Source: Roseiarcus sp963774195
Lineage (GTDB): Bacteria; Pseudomonadota; Alphaproteobacteria; Rhizobiales; Beijerinckiaceae
NCBI GenBank assembly: GCA_963774195.1
Contig: CAVZDY010000001.1
Coordinates: forward strand, 248,001 to 312,000
Reading direction: 5' to 3'
DNA length: 64,000 nucleotides
Within the stretch, counting starts at the first letter, position 1, and every line of letters starts with the position of its first letter. The position numbers and the translations under genes were made by a program. Under the pieces are notes generated by a model. That model made no database searches. It had not been told where the DNA came from and saw only the letters and a list, made by a program, of their open reading frames with translations. This document shows, one piece after another, positions 28,565 through 39,786 of the stretch.

Positions 28565-29798
28565 ATGGTTCAGGACCTATGGAGCGATGCCGAGCTAGAA
28601 GCGGCCGTGGCGGCCTATCTTCAGATGATGGCGCTCGAACTCGCGGGGAAACCCTACAGCAAAGCGGCCATGAGCCGCGCACTTCTCGCAGGTCCTTTGA
28701 AGGGCAGATCGACAGCGGAACAGCGGATGCAAAACATCTCGCACGTTCTGTCAGAGATGGGTCGACCGTGGATCAAGGGCTACAAGCCGCTTGGCAATGT
28801 CGGGGCTCTTAGCCGAGAGAGACTTGAGGCGATCATCCGCGGCTTCGATGGCCCCCTGGGCACGCCTATTCCGAAGCTGCCGCCGGTCGCTGTGCGCGAT
28901 AGCCGTAAACTCCCGCCCACAGGATACTGGATTTTCGTGTGCAACCGCACGCGATGGACGCGGAGGCGCGGCTTCGATCGGGCGCGCCTGACTTGCTGTA
29001 TACGGTCCGTGGCCACCACAGGAACGAGGTCCAAGCAGGCGACCTTGGCGTGATGCGGCTGAATGCGGCAGGAGGGACACGTCATCGAAAGGCACATCCC
29101 AAGGCGTCTATGCTATCGTGGACGTGGTCGAGAGCGCGCGTCAAATACCCGACGACGACGCGCGTTTCTACACTGATCCGGCCGACGCGACTGCCATCGT
29201 TTGGAGAGCGCGACTTGAGGGGGTACTTGAGAACCTGGTGGACCATCCGGTGCCGGCTCTGACGCTGCCTGATGGTGCAGACTTTGACCGTGTCCGAAAC
29301 CCGATACAGTCCGCTACCATCCCGCTCTCCCAAGCGGCGTTCGGGACGATCCTCGAAAAGAGCCGAGCCGACCTGATCAACGTGAACGCCACTCGATTGG
29401 CGGGTGACGCCGAAGGCGTCGCCGATATAGAGCGGCAGGCCGCAAACCTCGATCCGCAGGTCCGTGAGCGACTGAGCCGGGTCATCGAGCGCGGGCCAGT
29501 GGGCGATCGGGTGAAGGCGGCGCGCGGGCACAGGTGTCAGCTTTGCGAGGCGAAGGGGGTGCATCACCACGCTTTCTTGAAGCGGGATGGTTCGCCTTAT
29601 GCGGAGGCTCACCATGTCCAGCCGGTGTCCATGCTGATCACCGGTTCATTGGGCGAGCGAAACATTATGGTGCTGTGCCCAAATCATCATCGTCAGGCAC
29701 ACTACGGACAATTCGAAGTGCTTGAGGAAAGGCCGACCGACTGGATCGTGTCTGTTGACCATGAGCCGCTACGGATCGAGCGCACCGTCCTTTCCTGA
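28565..29798 (+). pseudogene. HNH endonuclease (McrA-like C-terminus), two frameshifts
   Basis: The ATG at 28565 has GGGGGGA upstream. The N-terminal domain LEAAVAAYLQMMALELAGKP and MQNISHVLSEMGRPWIKGYK is the helical domain that precedes HNH nucleases of this family. The frame breaks near 28,940 and again near 29,080. The C-terminal frame (29,118-29,798) ends with CQLC, an AEAHHVQPVSM histidine pair and NIMVLCPNHHRQAHYG, a complete HNH motif. Joined length about 410 residues. It would cut DNA, perhaps modified DNA as McrA does. Confidence 0.78.
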
Positions 29799-29890
29799 CG
29801 CTTGCTCCGATCGCGCGGGATCATATGGGGGGACGATGGACGAGAAATGCTGTAAATCAGCGCCGCGTCGTGTCCGATCTCCCGCCAGAC

Positions 29891-31373
29891 TTATAGTGCC
29901 GATCGGCGTCGGAACCCGTCGCTGATTAACAGCTTGGGCTCTCGATGATAGGCCACGCGGGGAATGAAACCATTGTCCCGCGAGACGGGGCGGATGCGGC
30001 TAGGCCGAGGGCTCTCGAAAAAGAGCTTCCAGCCTAGCTGATCTGGTGCGACGTCGATCACGCCACCGCTTTGAGTGGAGGGCGCTTCTCCGCCTTGTGG
30101 GCAGGCGGAGATGATCTTCGAGCAGGCGTCACTGACCGCCGCATCCTTTTGCGTCACGGAGGCCCCTTGGAAGGGGATGAGGTTCGTGAGCCAGATCGGG
30201 TTGGAGCCGCTCCAATCATAGGTCTTGATAAAGGCGGCCCGCTGGTCGATGGCGGCTTGCGTGCGCCACCCATTCTTCCACAGGTCGTAGCCAAGGATGG
30301 CGAAGATCTCGAGGCCGCCGATGTTGAGCAGGATGAGGTTCTCCCCCTCTGCCTTGGCACGCAGATCGGCCATGTAGTTCGCCGGAGCCCGCGGGATGCT
30401 CGCCATCTCGGAATAGACCGGCACCGCGTCCTGCACGGCCGACCACCACGCCTTGGCGAAAGCGTCGAACGGGAGGTCACCCTCGGCCACTGGCGGCTCC
30501 GCACGCGCTTTCTCCAGCGCCGCTGAAAGCGCCGCCTCGTCGGTCGAACGCCTGCCGGTTACCGTGCGCCTCACCGCCCGCCCAACCACCGAGAACGTCC
30601 ACGCATGGGCGCTCTTGGGTCCAGTCTGGGTCGCGGCGAGCGAAGTGTGGTAGTGCAGGAACGGCGTCGCCTTGAGCAGATCGGCGGTGAAATCGTTGAT
30701 CAAGTTCCGTCGGAACGCGATCTGCACGCCCGCTGCGATCTCCTTGGCCTTCGCAATGACAGCAAAGTCGTCGCGCAACTGGCCATAGTCTTCTTCGAAG
30801 GTCACCATCGCCGGGACTAGGAGGTTCTTGATTGTCTTTTCCGCCTCGGAGGTCAGGCGGTCGCTCGCCTTTTTCGGGCTGAGCACCTCGATGGCCGCGA
30901 ACTTGCGGTGCATCCCGTCAATCAGCCGCAACAACATGTCCTCGCTGACACAGATGGCCCCGACTTGCCGCTTGTTGTCGCCCTCCAGCACGAACACCCC
31001 CACGCCCGACTCGTCGCAGTTCAGCACTACCCCCGGAAGTACAATCGGGCTGCCGTCCGAGACGCAGGCACGCATGTAGTCTGCGATCTCTTGCACATGC
31101 TTGGGGTCTTTCGCCCGCTGGGTGATGCGCTCAAGTCCTCAACCCGCGCATAGTCTTCGCCCTTGCTCGCGTCGATGGGTGCCTCGCGGTGAAACGCAGG
31201 AACTCCCGCATCAGCATCGAGGTCGAGAAGGACTCCGCGCCCCATCTGCTCGCCCATTCGACGAAAGAGCGGGTTAATCTGTTCGCGATGCAATGGTCGA
31301 GTGCCTGTTTGTAGAGGTCGGCGACCGTACCGCGGACTGAGACGAGCTTTGCGTGGCCGAAGTTGATGTTCAT
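29891..31373 (-). pseudogene. DndB-like DGQHR-domain protein, frameshifted
   Basis: Starts with INFGHAKLVSVRGTVADLYK (31373). Shifts near 31,190 and 31,132 are needed to join HREAPIDASKGEDYARVEDL and ERITQRAKDPKHVQEIADYM. The remaining 400 residues are one frame. VSEDMLLRLIDGMHRKFAAIEVL is the DGQHR motif with Met for Gln, the signature of DndB and related proteins. DndB regulates phosphorothioation operons; no dndCDE or dpd genes are present here, so this is an orphan relative, possibly part of a different defence module. The next 450 bp upstream contain an AT-rich palindrome. Confidence 0.7.
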
Positions 31374-31825
31374 TTCTAACCCTCCCGTTACTTAGCCATA
31401 AATGGTCCTTGCAGGTTGGTTATTATCCAATAAATTTGGGGCTGTAAAGCAAATTTATTAATAAATGTGGAATCGTTTACGATTTTCTCCCCATTGTCGG
31501 CGCGAGGGACGCTGCGACCCGCGCTGTCGATCCCGATGGGAATTGCAGCCAAGCCCTCGTGGGGTGCGGGCGGTGCGCCCCATCCTGTTCCCGGCGCCCG
31601 TACCGGGTCGCAATGGGCCGTTGTGACTTGGCTTCGGAAGCCCCTCCCTCCAAAAGCGCCCCCAACAAAATCAGGAATTTGGGTTGTTGAACCGCGCCGA
31701 TGGGCATCCGGACCCGCGCCGAAATACATCATACTTGACGTACCCGCGTATAAACACGGGGGCCCCGAGGCCGGTCGGCACGCTAAGTCATTGGTATCTT
31801 TAACCTCAGCGGGCGACGGCGCTGA
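31374..31825. other. 452-bp spacer between DndB-like and helicase genes
   Basis: Contains an AT-rich block at 31,420-31,475 in otherwise GC-rich DNA, with the palindrome annotated separately. It probably carries the promoter of the DndB-like gene and the terminator of the helicase operon. Open frames across it have unnatural composition. Confidence 0.5.
31429..31459. promoter_or_regulatory. AT-rich inverted repeat, possible operator
   Basis: Perfect 9-bp arms AATAAATTT (31,429-31,437) and AAATTTATT (31,451-31,459) around 13 bp, 56 bp upstream of the DndB-like start. The arms have no G or C, so a terminator is unlikely; a binding site for a dimeric regulator fits better. Confidence 0.45.
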
Positions 31826-34800
31826 TCAGGCGACGCAACCAAGTTCGTCATCGGGTTGAGCCGGCGCATTCGCTGAAGGCGCTACATCCGCTACTTTCTG
31901 AAACCGGGAGATGGCGGCGAGGTCTATCGCGAGGCTACGCGCATCTTCGGGTTTGGCGCCGACTCGAGCCAGCATCGCCCGGAACGCGTCTGGGTCGGGC
32001 TGCCCCAGGGCGAGCCGATAATACAATAAATCCTGAAGCATCCGTTCCTTGCGCGTGGACCGCAGACTGAACCGCCAATCGAAGCTCACGCTAACGGGAC
32101 GGCCGTCTTCGGGGAGCCACCAGCGCTCGAGCCCGGTTCCTCCCGATGGATGGTCGCCGGTGATGCTAAGCAGCTTCAAAAAGGGACTGCCTTTCCCCGA
32201 TTTGGCGAGTGCCTCGTCGCGATACTTCGCCAGGGACTGCCGTACGGCTAGGCTTGCGTAACGGGCGATCCGCCCCTCTCGCTGTTCGAAATCGACAGGG
32301 TCGCTCGGAAGGTCCCAATGAACGATGCGGCGGCACCATTGATGAAAATCGAGTCTTCCTGTCCCACCGATGTCGTGCATAGGACGTGTGGCCAGAACGG
32401 GGAGTTGAAGGCCCGGCGCAGGGTATCGCTTCGCAGCCGGCCGCCCTTCTTCTTGCCTGCCTTGCGTTGCTCTCCGCCTGCGAAAGGCATGATCGCCTGG
32501 ACGGGAATCCGCAGCTTGCTGCTCGTTCCGCGTCTAAACTGAACAAGGCTCGGGCGGTCGAGTAGGCAGTTCGACAGCTGCTCGAGAATAGCCAGCCCGC
32601 TCGCGTCACCAAGCTGTCCGAGTAGCGCCATCTGCTCGTCGAGCACGGCCTCGAAGCCACCCTTCAGCATCGCGTCGCACATTGCGTCGGGATACCGCGT
32701 GCGCTTGGATGACCGGAGAATGAGATCGGCGAACGCTCGGTGCCCCAGATACCCGCGTAGGCGGTCCCAACCGAACCCGAAGACTCGTAGCGCCTGCCAT
32801 CTCTCTCCCTGCGGAATGTCGTGTCTTCGCGCACAGCGGGCGATGATCGAGCCGGGGGCGGAGAGCAGATGGCTGGCGAGAGCGGCCAGTTCCGAGCGCG
32901 AGATCGCCGAGACCGCGTCGATGGACTTCCAGTCACGCGCCTTCGAGCTTCCACGCACCGAGAGCGCGATACTCGCGATACGGCTGAAACTGAGCTTCGA
33001 GATGTGGCGCTCGATGCCACACGCCACTATCCACGTCGGCCTCTTTTCCTCTCCAGTGATTGAAACCCGATGCAGCGCGAGGAACGACTTCGAGTTGGCG
33101 CTCTGCATCGGACTTCACGCTGGCAAGTGTCCGGTTGGTCTCCTTCATGGGCTCGATCGCGTGAGCGAGGTGCGGCCAAGGCATGAACAGTGCGACCAAA
33201 GCGCCACATTCCGTTCCGCCTGGACGGAGGAGCGGCGGAGGGGCTTTGGTGCCGGGCGGCTTGATTCCACCCATGAGGCCGATCGACAGCAGGGCGGAAA
33301 TAGATGTCGGCGCACCTCTCCACTTGCTGAACAGCAGCGACTTCCCGTGATGCGGTTTGTTCGACGACCACGGACCCTCGAGCCGCCACCAGCCTATTGT
33401 AGGCGGTTGCCACGGAAGGCTAAGCTCCGCCGCGCCGCCAATCATCTCGGTAAGCGAACGCAGTTGCGGATGCGCGAGTTTTCCGCGTCCCGAGCCAGCC
33501 TCGAACGGCGGTGCTTTGGCCACACAGATCGACTTCCACACCGCATAGCCGTGGAGCGTCTGGGCAGGATAGGGGATCGAGCTCCACATCTGCGGCGCCC
33601 AACCAGCGAACTGGCTGCCGCAGCTCTCTGCCAGATGCCGAAACAGTCTGAGGTCTGCCGCCTCGACCTCGACCTCCGGCATTTCGCGCTTGAAAAGATC
33701 TTCCTTGTGAACAAGAGCCCGCTCGGTGCGCGCCATGAGAGGGCTCAGCAAATCCTCGAGGCGTACCTTCGCTGCCCGGACGCTCTTCCTGACATCTTCG
33801 AGCGAGCCCGGCGTGCGCAGGGCGTCATGGTAGTCGCGCATAGCGCCTTCGACTCGGTCGCGACAGGTGGGATCGCCCGCGAGGAAGCCCGAGAGGTCCA
33901 CGAGCGCCTTGTAGTGCTCGACCGGATGCATCTCCTCCCCGGTTAGCCGCCTCAACCGGTAAGGGGTGGCGGATAGCAGGAGTACCGCCGGCGGTACGTC
34001 ACCACCCAATAGGGCATCGACGAGAAGTCGATGCACACGGGCGCGCTCGATCTTCAGCGGGTCGCGGGTATCCTCGTACTTGGGGAGGATCAGGTCCGCG
34101 TACCGATGGAACTCGTCTAGCACAACGAGGTCGGGGCGAATTGCTTGCGACCGCAATGCGGCGAGCGCCAGGACCGAGCGGAACCGACCGATGAACTCAC
34201 CGATGTCGACGTAACGGCGTTGCACCCATTCCACGACCGCCTTCTCGATGTTGCCGGTGGGACAGGTAAACACGTCGCGAAGCGCCTGTTCTATTCCGGC
34301 GAAGGTGTAACCTTTGAGATTTGCAGCGCGCTCATCAAACAGGCACTGGTTGCCGTTCGCGTGTTCGCGGTCCTTGCGGAGCACAATCGGTCTGAGATCG
34401 TCGTACCGGTCGAGAAGCCTTCGAATCAGCGCCCGCTCTGCCTTACGTCCGGTCCTCGGTCCGGGCTTCCAGCCTGGAAGGCTCGTTTCCGGAGTGAATG
34501 AGAAGATGCGGTATCCGTTCCCCTCGTCAGGCAGTGACGCCGGCACCAGCGTGAGCCGATCCTCGCCGGTCGCGTAGTCCTTTTCGTCAATGCCCGTGAG
34601 CGAGACGAACTTCAGCCGGTTCTGGCCGACGATCTCAAGGCTCGGACACAGATAGACGACATTCAACCTGTGTCGCTTGCTTCGGAGACCTTCGGCCACC
34701 GAACGTGCGATGATCGTCTTCCCGAGGCCGACCTCGTCGGCGACGAGAAAGCGCCGCGGGCTCTGCCCCTCAAGTCGCTCAAGCGCGACCTCGACGGTCC

Positions 34801-34828
34801 GCCGCTGGAACTCCGCGAGCTTAGTCAC
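31826..34828 (-). pseudogene. SNF2-like superfamily 2 helicase, frameshifted
   Basis: About 1,000 residues when joined. GTG start at 34828, inside the overlap with the gene before. N-terminal half: ADEVGLGKT (30-38, Walker A), VVLDEFHRY (DEFH box, 238-241), LLLSATPY (motif III, 283-290). Motif IV is in LLFSKWRGAPTSISALLS. A shift between about 32,930 and 33,110 and a second at about 32,357 (one G short) are needed to reach LCTTSVGQE-GLDFHQW (motif V) and DFEQREGRIARYASL (motif VI, 31,826-32,380 part). Large double-stranded-DNA translocase of the type paired with PLD proteins in defence operons. Last gene of the DUF6361-PLD-helicase operon. Confidence 0.85.
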
Positions 34829-36630
34829 GCCGGCTTACCAATCGCGTCATCGACCGCCTGGAGGAACGGCCTCACCTCTTTGAGATCCTGAAGTGCGGCC
34901 GCGCGCTCCTGCTCATCGGGAATGGTCGTAAATACCTCCTCGAATGAATCCGAGCATGGCCATCATCCCGGTGACACGGCCTTCGAATGCCTTGTGGTCC
35001 CGCGCCCAGCTGGCGAGCATTGTCTCAAGCGTGAAGATCTTGGCGAGCTGACCCGCAGGATTTTGGCGCCCTTCGCCCTTCCAGGAATCCGTCCATCGCT
35101 GCCCCCCGGTTCCGTCGATACCGTCGAGCAGCGACCTGAGCCAGTCGCGGAAGCGGTTCGCGCCGACGTACCGTGCGAGCAAAGCCCTGTCCCTGCGCTC
35201 GACGTCCAGCCAGTCGATCTCCACAGCTTGAACCCAGGTGCGGCAGACTTCGGGCTCACTTGTGCTGCGCGCCCGGAACGTCACCAAGGTGGTCTGTTCG
35301 CTGAGCGCGGGCGGATGCGGGAGCAAGCGGACCGACTTCGCCCCGTCCTCGATCGGAGCCCATGCCTCGTCTTCCAGAAACGCCGAGGCCTCGAAGCGCG
35401 CCAACCTCAGGACGTCGTCGCCGAGCGCGCCAAGCTGGAGGTGCAGCCCATCCTGATCGGAACGGAGTTTCATCGGAATCTCGAGGAAACGGCTGATCAA
35501 GTCGTCCAGTTCGCGCTTCGCTCGCTTCTCCTCGGCTGCTGCAGCATCCTGAACCGTCCTGTCGAGTTCGAGACCGGCGTCAACGAAGTCGTACAGGGAA
35601 TCCGCCAACGCTCGGTCAGCTACGTCTAACAGGATGACCGCTTCGGCGTTCGGCCCAATCAGCCCGCGCTTCGTGAGGTTGGCACTTCCGAGCAGCATCG
35701 CCGTCCGATCGCTCTTCGAAACAGCAAGCAGCTTAGCGTGGATGCCGGTCGACGGAGGCTCGATGAACTCCCCGTTTGCCTCCTCCTGTTGCTGTTCGAC
35801 GGAGACCGGAGCCTCCGGCTCTGGCGGCGTGTCGACCCGAAACTTCACATTCCGGTGCGGCGCACAGTCGATTCCCGCCACCTCGGTTGTGAGTAGCGTG
35901 ATCTCAGCCGCGCCGGCCTTGAGCACTTCGTCGAGCCCGGCGTGATCGATGAACGGGCTTACCGCACAGCCCCTCTCGGCTCGGGCGATCATAGAGTTGG
36001 GGACGAAAGACTTGGACTGTCCATGGCGGCGCCACAGGACGTTGCGGACGGAAACACCGGCGGGCACCCTCCAGCGAGCAGACCGGAGTTCCTCCACCTC
36101 GGCGCCCTGAAGCCGCGCCTCCTCGAGAAGGCCTTCGGCAAGAGCTGCGATGTCGGGAATGGCTCTCGCCGACTTGTCCTTCGTCGAGACCAGCAGGAGG
36201 CCGGCATCGAGGTCGGTCGATCCCGTCAGGTTGCGGCTCCCGATCCAGAAACGCCACTCGGTATTCCTGACGCCGCAGTACCTGACCAGCGCGACCTTGG
36301 GATGCCAACTCGCCTGACGCTCGTCCGAGGGGATCGCGCGGACCATGGCGTCGAGAAGAGGCAGGACTGACCGATGCTTGTGGGTGCGACCACGCGCCCG
36401 AGCTGATGGAGGACAACCAGCTTTCCCCGCATCCGTTCGAAGGCCTTCACGAGGCCGAGCGGGGAGCTCTCGAACTCGGCCTCTGCATCGCCGCCCAGTG
36501 CCAGCACGAGCCCGAGCATCGCCACGAGGTCGAGCGAGTAGGTGGTCACGATCGCTCGCGCGACCGCCTGGTCGCCACCTGGCCTCAGCGCGCCAAATAT
36601 TGAAATGCGCTCGTCTCGCCTGAAGGTCAT
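34825..36630 (-). pseudogene. phospholipase D-like (HKD) protein, frameshifted
   Basis: Start ATG at 36630 (GGGAGG upstream) overlaps the DUF6361 stop in ATGA. N-terminal TYSLDLVAMLGLVLALGG, then a shift near 36,382 (one C short) into HKHRSVLPLLDAMVRAIPSD. HPKVALVRY with WIGSRNLTGSTDLD and IHAKLLAVSKSD with LLGSANLTKRGLIGP are two HxK...GSxN motifs forming one PLD active site. Near 34,946 a third frame step gives EEVFTTIPDEQERAAALQDL and a stop at 34825, overlapping the helicase GTG in GTGA. Total about 600 residues. PLD-like proteins in such operons are thought to act as nucleases. Confidence 0.85.
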
Positions 36631-37823
36631 GAAGCCTCCCGGACGCGCTCGATCATGTCGCGGACGACGGGCCAGCGGTAGTCGAGGGGAGTGGCGATAG
36701 CTTTCCGCCAATCTCGGCGACGCTTCTCGTTGAGGAGAAAGGCGCGGTGCTCTTTCAGATCGCGCTCGCGGCCAGTCAGATCCTTGGCGATCGCCTCGAG
36801 CGATCCCCGATCGCGGAGCCAGCGCATCACCACCTCGATGAAACGGACAAGTTTTTCGTCGATGCGGGTCTCTGTTCGGAGGGCGCTGACGTCGAGCTGG
36901 AGCGCTGTTTCGCTATGTTGATCTCGAAGCACCGGCAATGCAACGGCGTGACGGTTATCGCTGAGGCCCCGATCTTCGTTGCGCTTCGCCTCGATTAGCG
37001 CGGAGTGGGCCGCGCGGGCGATGCAGGCGAGCGAAGCCGCGCGCTCGGCGAGCACGAGCGCTTGGCGCTCCGCATGCGTCGCGACGCGGCGGACCTCGGA
37101 GGACCAAAGCGACTCCGTGCTGACGCCGCCCTCGGCCAGCCGGCTAAGCAGCGGCTGAGTCCCGCCGTCGCCTGCAGACTTCCACTTGCGACGAAGGTAC
37201 TCTGCCTCACCACGCCTCAGAGTGAACTCCAGCTTGCCCGTCTTGTTCTGCCAGCCGGGCGGAGCTTCGGGCAGGCCTTCGAACAAGACGGCAACGGACG
37301 ATTTCCCATCGTCGCCATCGCTCCTGATGGCGAGATGCGGCCAACTGCTTCGAAGCTGCACCTCTGTAGGAGACCCGTTAAGATCATACACCGGGCTGGC
37401 CATCCGCCATGATCGAAGCGCGGTCCAGTAGATGGTGCTCGCTCGGACGAGGGGTCGTTCGCCTGCTCGGTACTTCGTCCAGCCTGAGATGCCCGAGTTG
37501 TCGAGAACATCCGCCGTCTTCATTAGCCGGAGGGAGAAGCGGCGCTCGATTTCGAAGAGGTTATCGACCGAGAATTGCTGACCGGCAGTCCGCGCCAATA
37601 GCTCCTGGTACGCCCATGCGACGAAAAAGACGTACCGAAGCTCCGCGTGCTGGACCGAGGTTCCCGGAAAGAAGCGGTCGGCGAACGCGAAGTGGATCGG
37701 CGCGAAGCCCAGCTCGTCCCTCGTTCCGTCCGATGAGAGGGATGACAGGTAGCGATTGGCCGAGGCACGATCAGCTTCCGACAGCATGAACCAGCCGATG
37801 GCCGGCTGAAGAAGATTCTTCAT
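36627..37823 (-). CDS. DUF6361-family protein
   Basis: A 398-residue intact protein. The N-terminus IGWFMLSEADRASANRYLSSL and TRDELGFAPIHFAFADRFFP match the DUF6361 pattern (WLDxSExxRR...TRDELGxGxIRDAFAD), followed by RYVFFVAWAYQELL. The C-terminal half is charged and helical (EAIAKDLTGRERDLKEHRAF). No catalytic motif known. First gene of a three-gene operon with overlapping PLD-like and SNF2-like helicase genes; the whole set looks like an anti-phage module. Promoter presumably lies in 37,824-37,900. Confidence 0.75.
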   Translation of the reverse strand: MKNLLQPAIGWFMLSEADRASANRYLSSLSSDGTRDELGFAPIHFAFADRFFPGTSVQHAELRYVFFVAWAYQELLARTAGQQFSVDNLFEIERRFSLRLMKTADVLDNSGISGWTKYRAGERPLVRASTIYWTALRSWRMASPVYDLNGSPTEVQLRSSWPHLAIRSDGDDGKSSVAVLFEGLPEAPPGWQNKTGKLEFTLRRGEAEYLRRKWKSAGDGGTQPLLSRLAEGGVSTESLWSSEVRRVATHAERQALVLAERAASLACIARAAHSALIEAKRNEDRGLSDNRHAVALPVLRDQHSETALQLDVSALRTETRIDEKLVRFIEVVMRWLRDRGSLEAIAKDLTGRERDLKEHRAFLLNEKRRRDWRKAIATPLDYRWPVVRDMIERVREAS

Positions 37824-38469
37824 CGACTTAAGCCGCCGCCCCGCCCTTGTGCACGCTATTTTACGCTAGCGTCCCCTCGCCCATTGAAGCGACTTTACAT
37901 CACCCTAGCGGGCTGCTGAAGTAGTCTACCACAAATTTTGTGGAGTTTGGATATCCCGCGTGATTCTCTGGGGGCGCGAGGAATCGCGCGAGGCGGGACG
38001 CTGTTTTCCTAGTCGACGTGGAAGCGCGCGTCCGTGCCGCGCATCCACTGCGTGCGATGCCTCGCCCAGTGAACGCGGCGCTCGAAGAGCTGGATTGGCG
38101 GAGTTCGCGGCGCTTTACGACAAGGTCGACGGCCGTCGATCCCGCCGGAGCGTCTGCTACGGAATCAGAGCCGCAGACTGACCCAACCTGTACAACGGCC
38201 GCCGTGGCGCTATCGCGAGCTTCGGAAAACAGCTCAGCGGTTGATTGGCGAGGTTCGCGGCGAGAGGCCGCCCGTCGTCTCCAAAGTAGACGCTCGCAGT
38301 CAGCGCGGTCGCGACCTTCTGTGGCGCGGCGCGGCAAAGGCGGTGTGCCAGTGGGCAAAACCCATTGGCCATGGGCACAACCCAATTTTCAGCTCGTTCC
38401 AATGTTACAAACTCGTCGCCGCGAATTGTCGCAACCAGTTGTAATTGCTACATTTTATTTTCCCCTGGC
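37824..38469. other. 646 bp at the right end of the island, no gene seen
   Basis: Open frames on both strands are arginine/serine-rich shadows without family features. The left part must contain the promoter for the DUF6361 operon; an AT-rich patch at 37,915-37,950 is a candidate. The segment next to attR (38,400-38,470) is AT-richer than its surroundings. Confidence 0.5.
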
Positions 38470-38496
38470 AGAGTTCAATCCTCTCTTGCAGCACCA
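38470..38496 (+). repeat. attR: right direct repeat of the island
   Basis: 27-bp copy, without mismatch, of the tRNA-Thr 3' end found at 12,246-12,272. There is no tRNA body upstream of it, so it is the duplicated end left by integration and marks the island's right border. Confidence 0.93.
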
Positions 38497-39054
38497 CAAT
38501 TTTCCTTTTTATTTCAAAGGCTTGCAAGGCCTGGAGCCTGCGTGACGCCCGCCACGGCGCACTTTGGTGGGTCACATGCCTCTCGCGGCGCCGCGGGCGA
38601 CGGAAGTCCATGGGGTCTATTATTTCCGCGATCGCTCGCTACGCCGCCTATTGGAATCGGCTTCAGCGCCAGCCGGAAGCGAACTGACCGCGGTCGGGGC
38701 AAATCGTAGCGGGAATATCTGAACCGCCGCAACGACGAGGGAAACGTCTGGGCGGCGCATCGGATCGCCTGGCAAGCCACCGCGCTGTCGGCCGCCTGCA
38801 GATTGATCGATCCAATGCCCGACTCGGACCTCAGATATCCCGATTGGCAGTGTATGGAGAATCACCCCCGCGCCTGCCTGCGGGCCGTTCTGCAACGGAG
38901 CGGCATCGTCGCCGACGAGCGAACCTACTGACGCCACTCGGGATAGAATTGCGAACTCAAGTCACCGAATCGACCTCTGCTCATTGCCGCAAAGAGGTCG
39001 TCGCTCACGGTAACTGCCTAGGGTGCTGACTGCCGCGGTCGCCACCCGCTCTCG
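38497..39054. other. 558 bp right of the island with two possible small coding fragments
   Basis: A 25-codon frame at 38,610-38,687 (GSIISAIARYAAYWNRL, GGAAG before the ATG) resembles short DUF1127-like proteins in style. A frame at 38,710-38,931 begins YLNRRNDEGNVWAAHRIAW and ends DERTY with protein-like composition but opens after a TAG, with ATG only at 38,815. Neither is recognised; they may be remnants of a gene interrupted near the island. Confidence 0.35.
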
Positions 39055-39786
39055 CTACGCCACGCCTCGAGAAACGATCTTCGGAACCTCGGGAGCTCGC
39101 ATTCCGGCCGTCGTGTAGGCGACGATTTCTTCGAGATCGTACAAGGCGCGGCTCCGGCTATCTGGATCGGGAATGAGTTCGTCGAGCCGGTTGGTGTCTG
39201 AAAACGTGTAAAGATAGGAGCCGATCATCAGAGACATGCGGAGGTAGACGACTTCTTCGCTCAGATGCGGCAGCGCAGCCAAGAACGCCTTGGCGTAGGC
39301 GCGGGTGGTCCCGTCATAGACTTGGCGTCGCAACTCGTACGATAGGGCTTCTGGCTCCATGTGGAGCCGGGAATGAAGGCGTAGAAACGCGCGGCCCTGG
39401 AAGGTGTCTCTGAGTCTCAGCGAGGGCGCAAGGAAGGACCGGACGAGATCTTCGACGCGCGGAGGGCGGTCGGCCGCCAAAAGCCGGCTAAGCGCGGCCT
39501 GCCTCGCCGCCGCGATCTCCGACCCCTTCCGCAAGAAGACCTCACGAAACAGGTTTTCCTTGTTGCCGAAGTAATAGCCTATTAACGCCGAGGCGATGCC
39601 GGTCTTGTTAGCGACATGCCGCAGCGTTGTGCCTGCAAATCCAAGGTCGGCGAAGAAAACCTCCGCCGCGTCTAGGATGTCCTCACGAGACGTGGTCGGG
39701 CCTTCCGGTCGGCCCGCACGTTTTCTCTTTTGCCCGGCGGTAGGCGCCTCAGTCACCACAACGCCACGCTGGCTTTGGCCGGCCAT
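39055..39786 (-). CDS. TetR/AcrR-family transcriptional regulator
   Basis: 243 residues from the ATG at 39786. Basic arm KRKRAGRPEGPTTSREDILD, then the HTH FFADLGFAGTTLRHVANKTG and the TetR hallmark LIGYYFGNKENLFREVFLRK. The C-terminal ligand domain is similar to that of the second TetR at 43,595 (SYELRRQVYDGTTRAYAKAF versus SYQLRQEVYDIPVGAYVEAL), so the two are paralogues. It lies just downstream of the nic operon on the same strand and probably controls part of it. Confidence 0.87.
   Translation of the reverse strand: MAGQSQRGVVVTEAPTAGQKRKRAGRPEGPTTSREDILDAAEVFFADLGFAGTTLRHVANKTGIASALIGYYFGNKENLFREVFLRKGSEIAAARQAALSRLLAADRPPRVEDLVRSFLAPSLRLRDTFQGRAFLRLHSRLHMEPEALSYELRRQVYDGTTRAYAKAFLAALPHLSEEVVYLRMSLMIGSYLYTFSDTNRLDELIPDPDSRSRALYDLEEIVAYTTAGMRAPEVPKIVSRGVA

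Noticed and set aside
31388..31859. Protein frames on both strands between the DndB-like and helicase genes
   Set aside because: They cross the AT-rich palindrome and have no family similarity; treated as spacer.
29891..37823. DISARM, Dnd or Dpd system
   Set aside because: Key genes (DUF1998 protein, methylase; dndCDE; dpdA) are absent; only single look-alike components are present.
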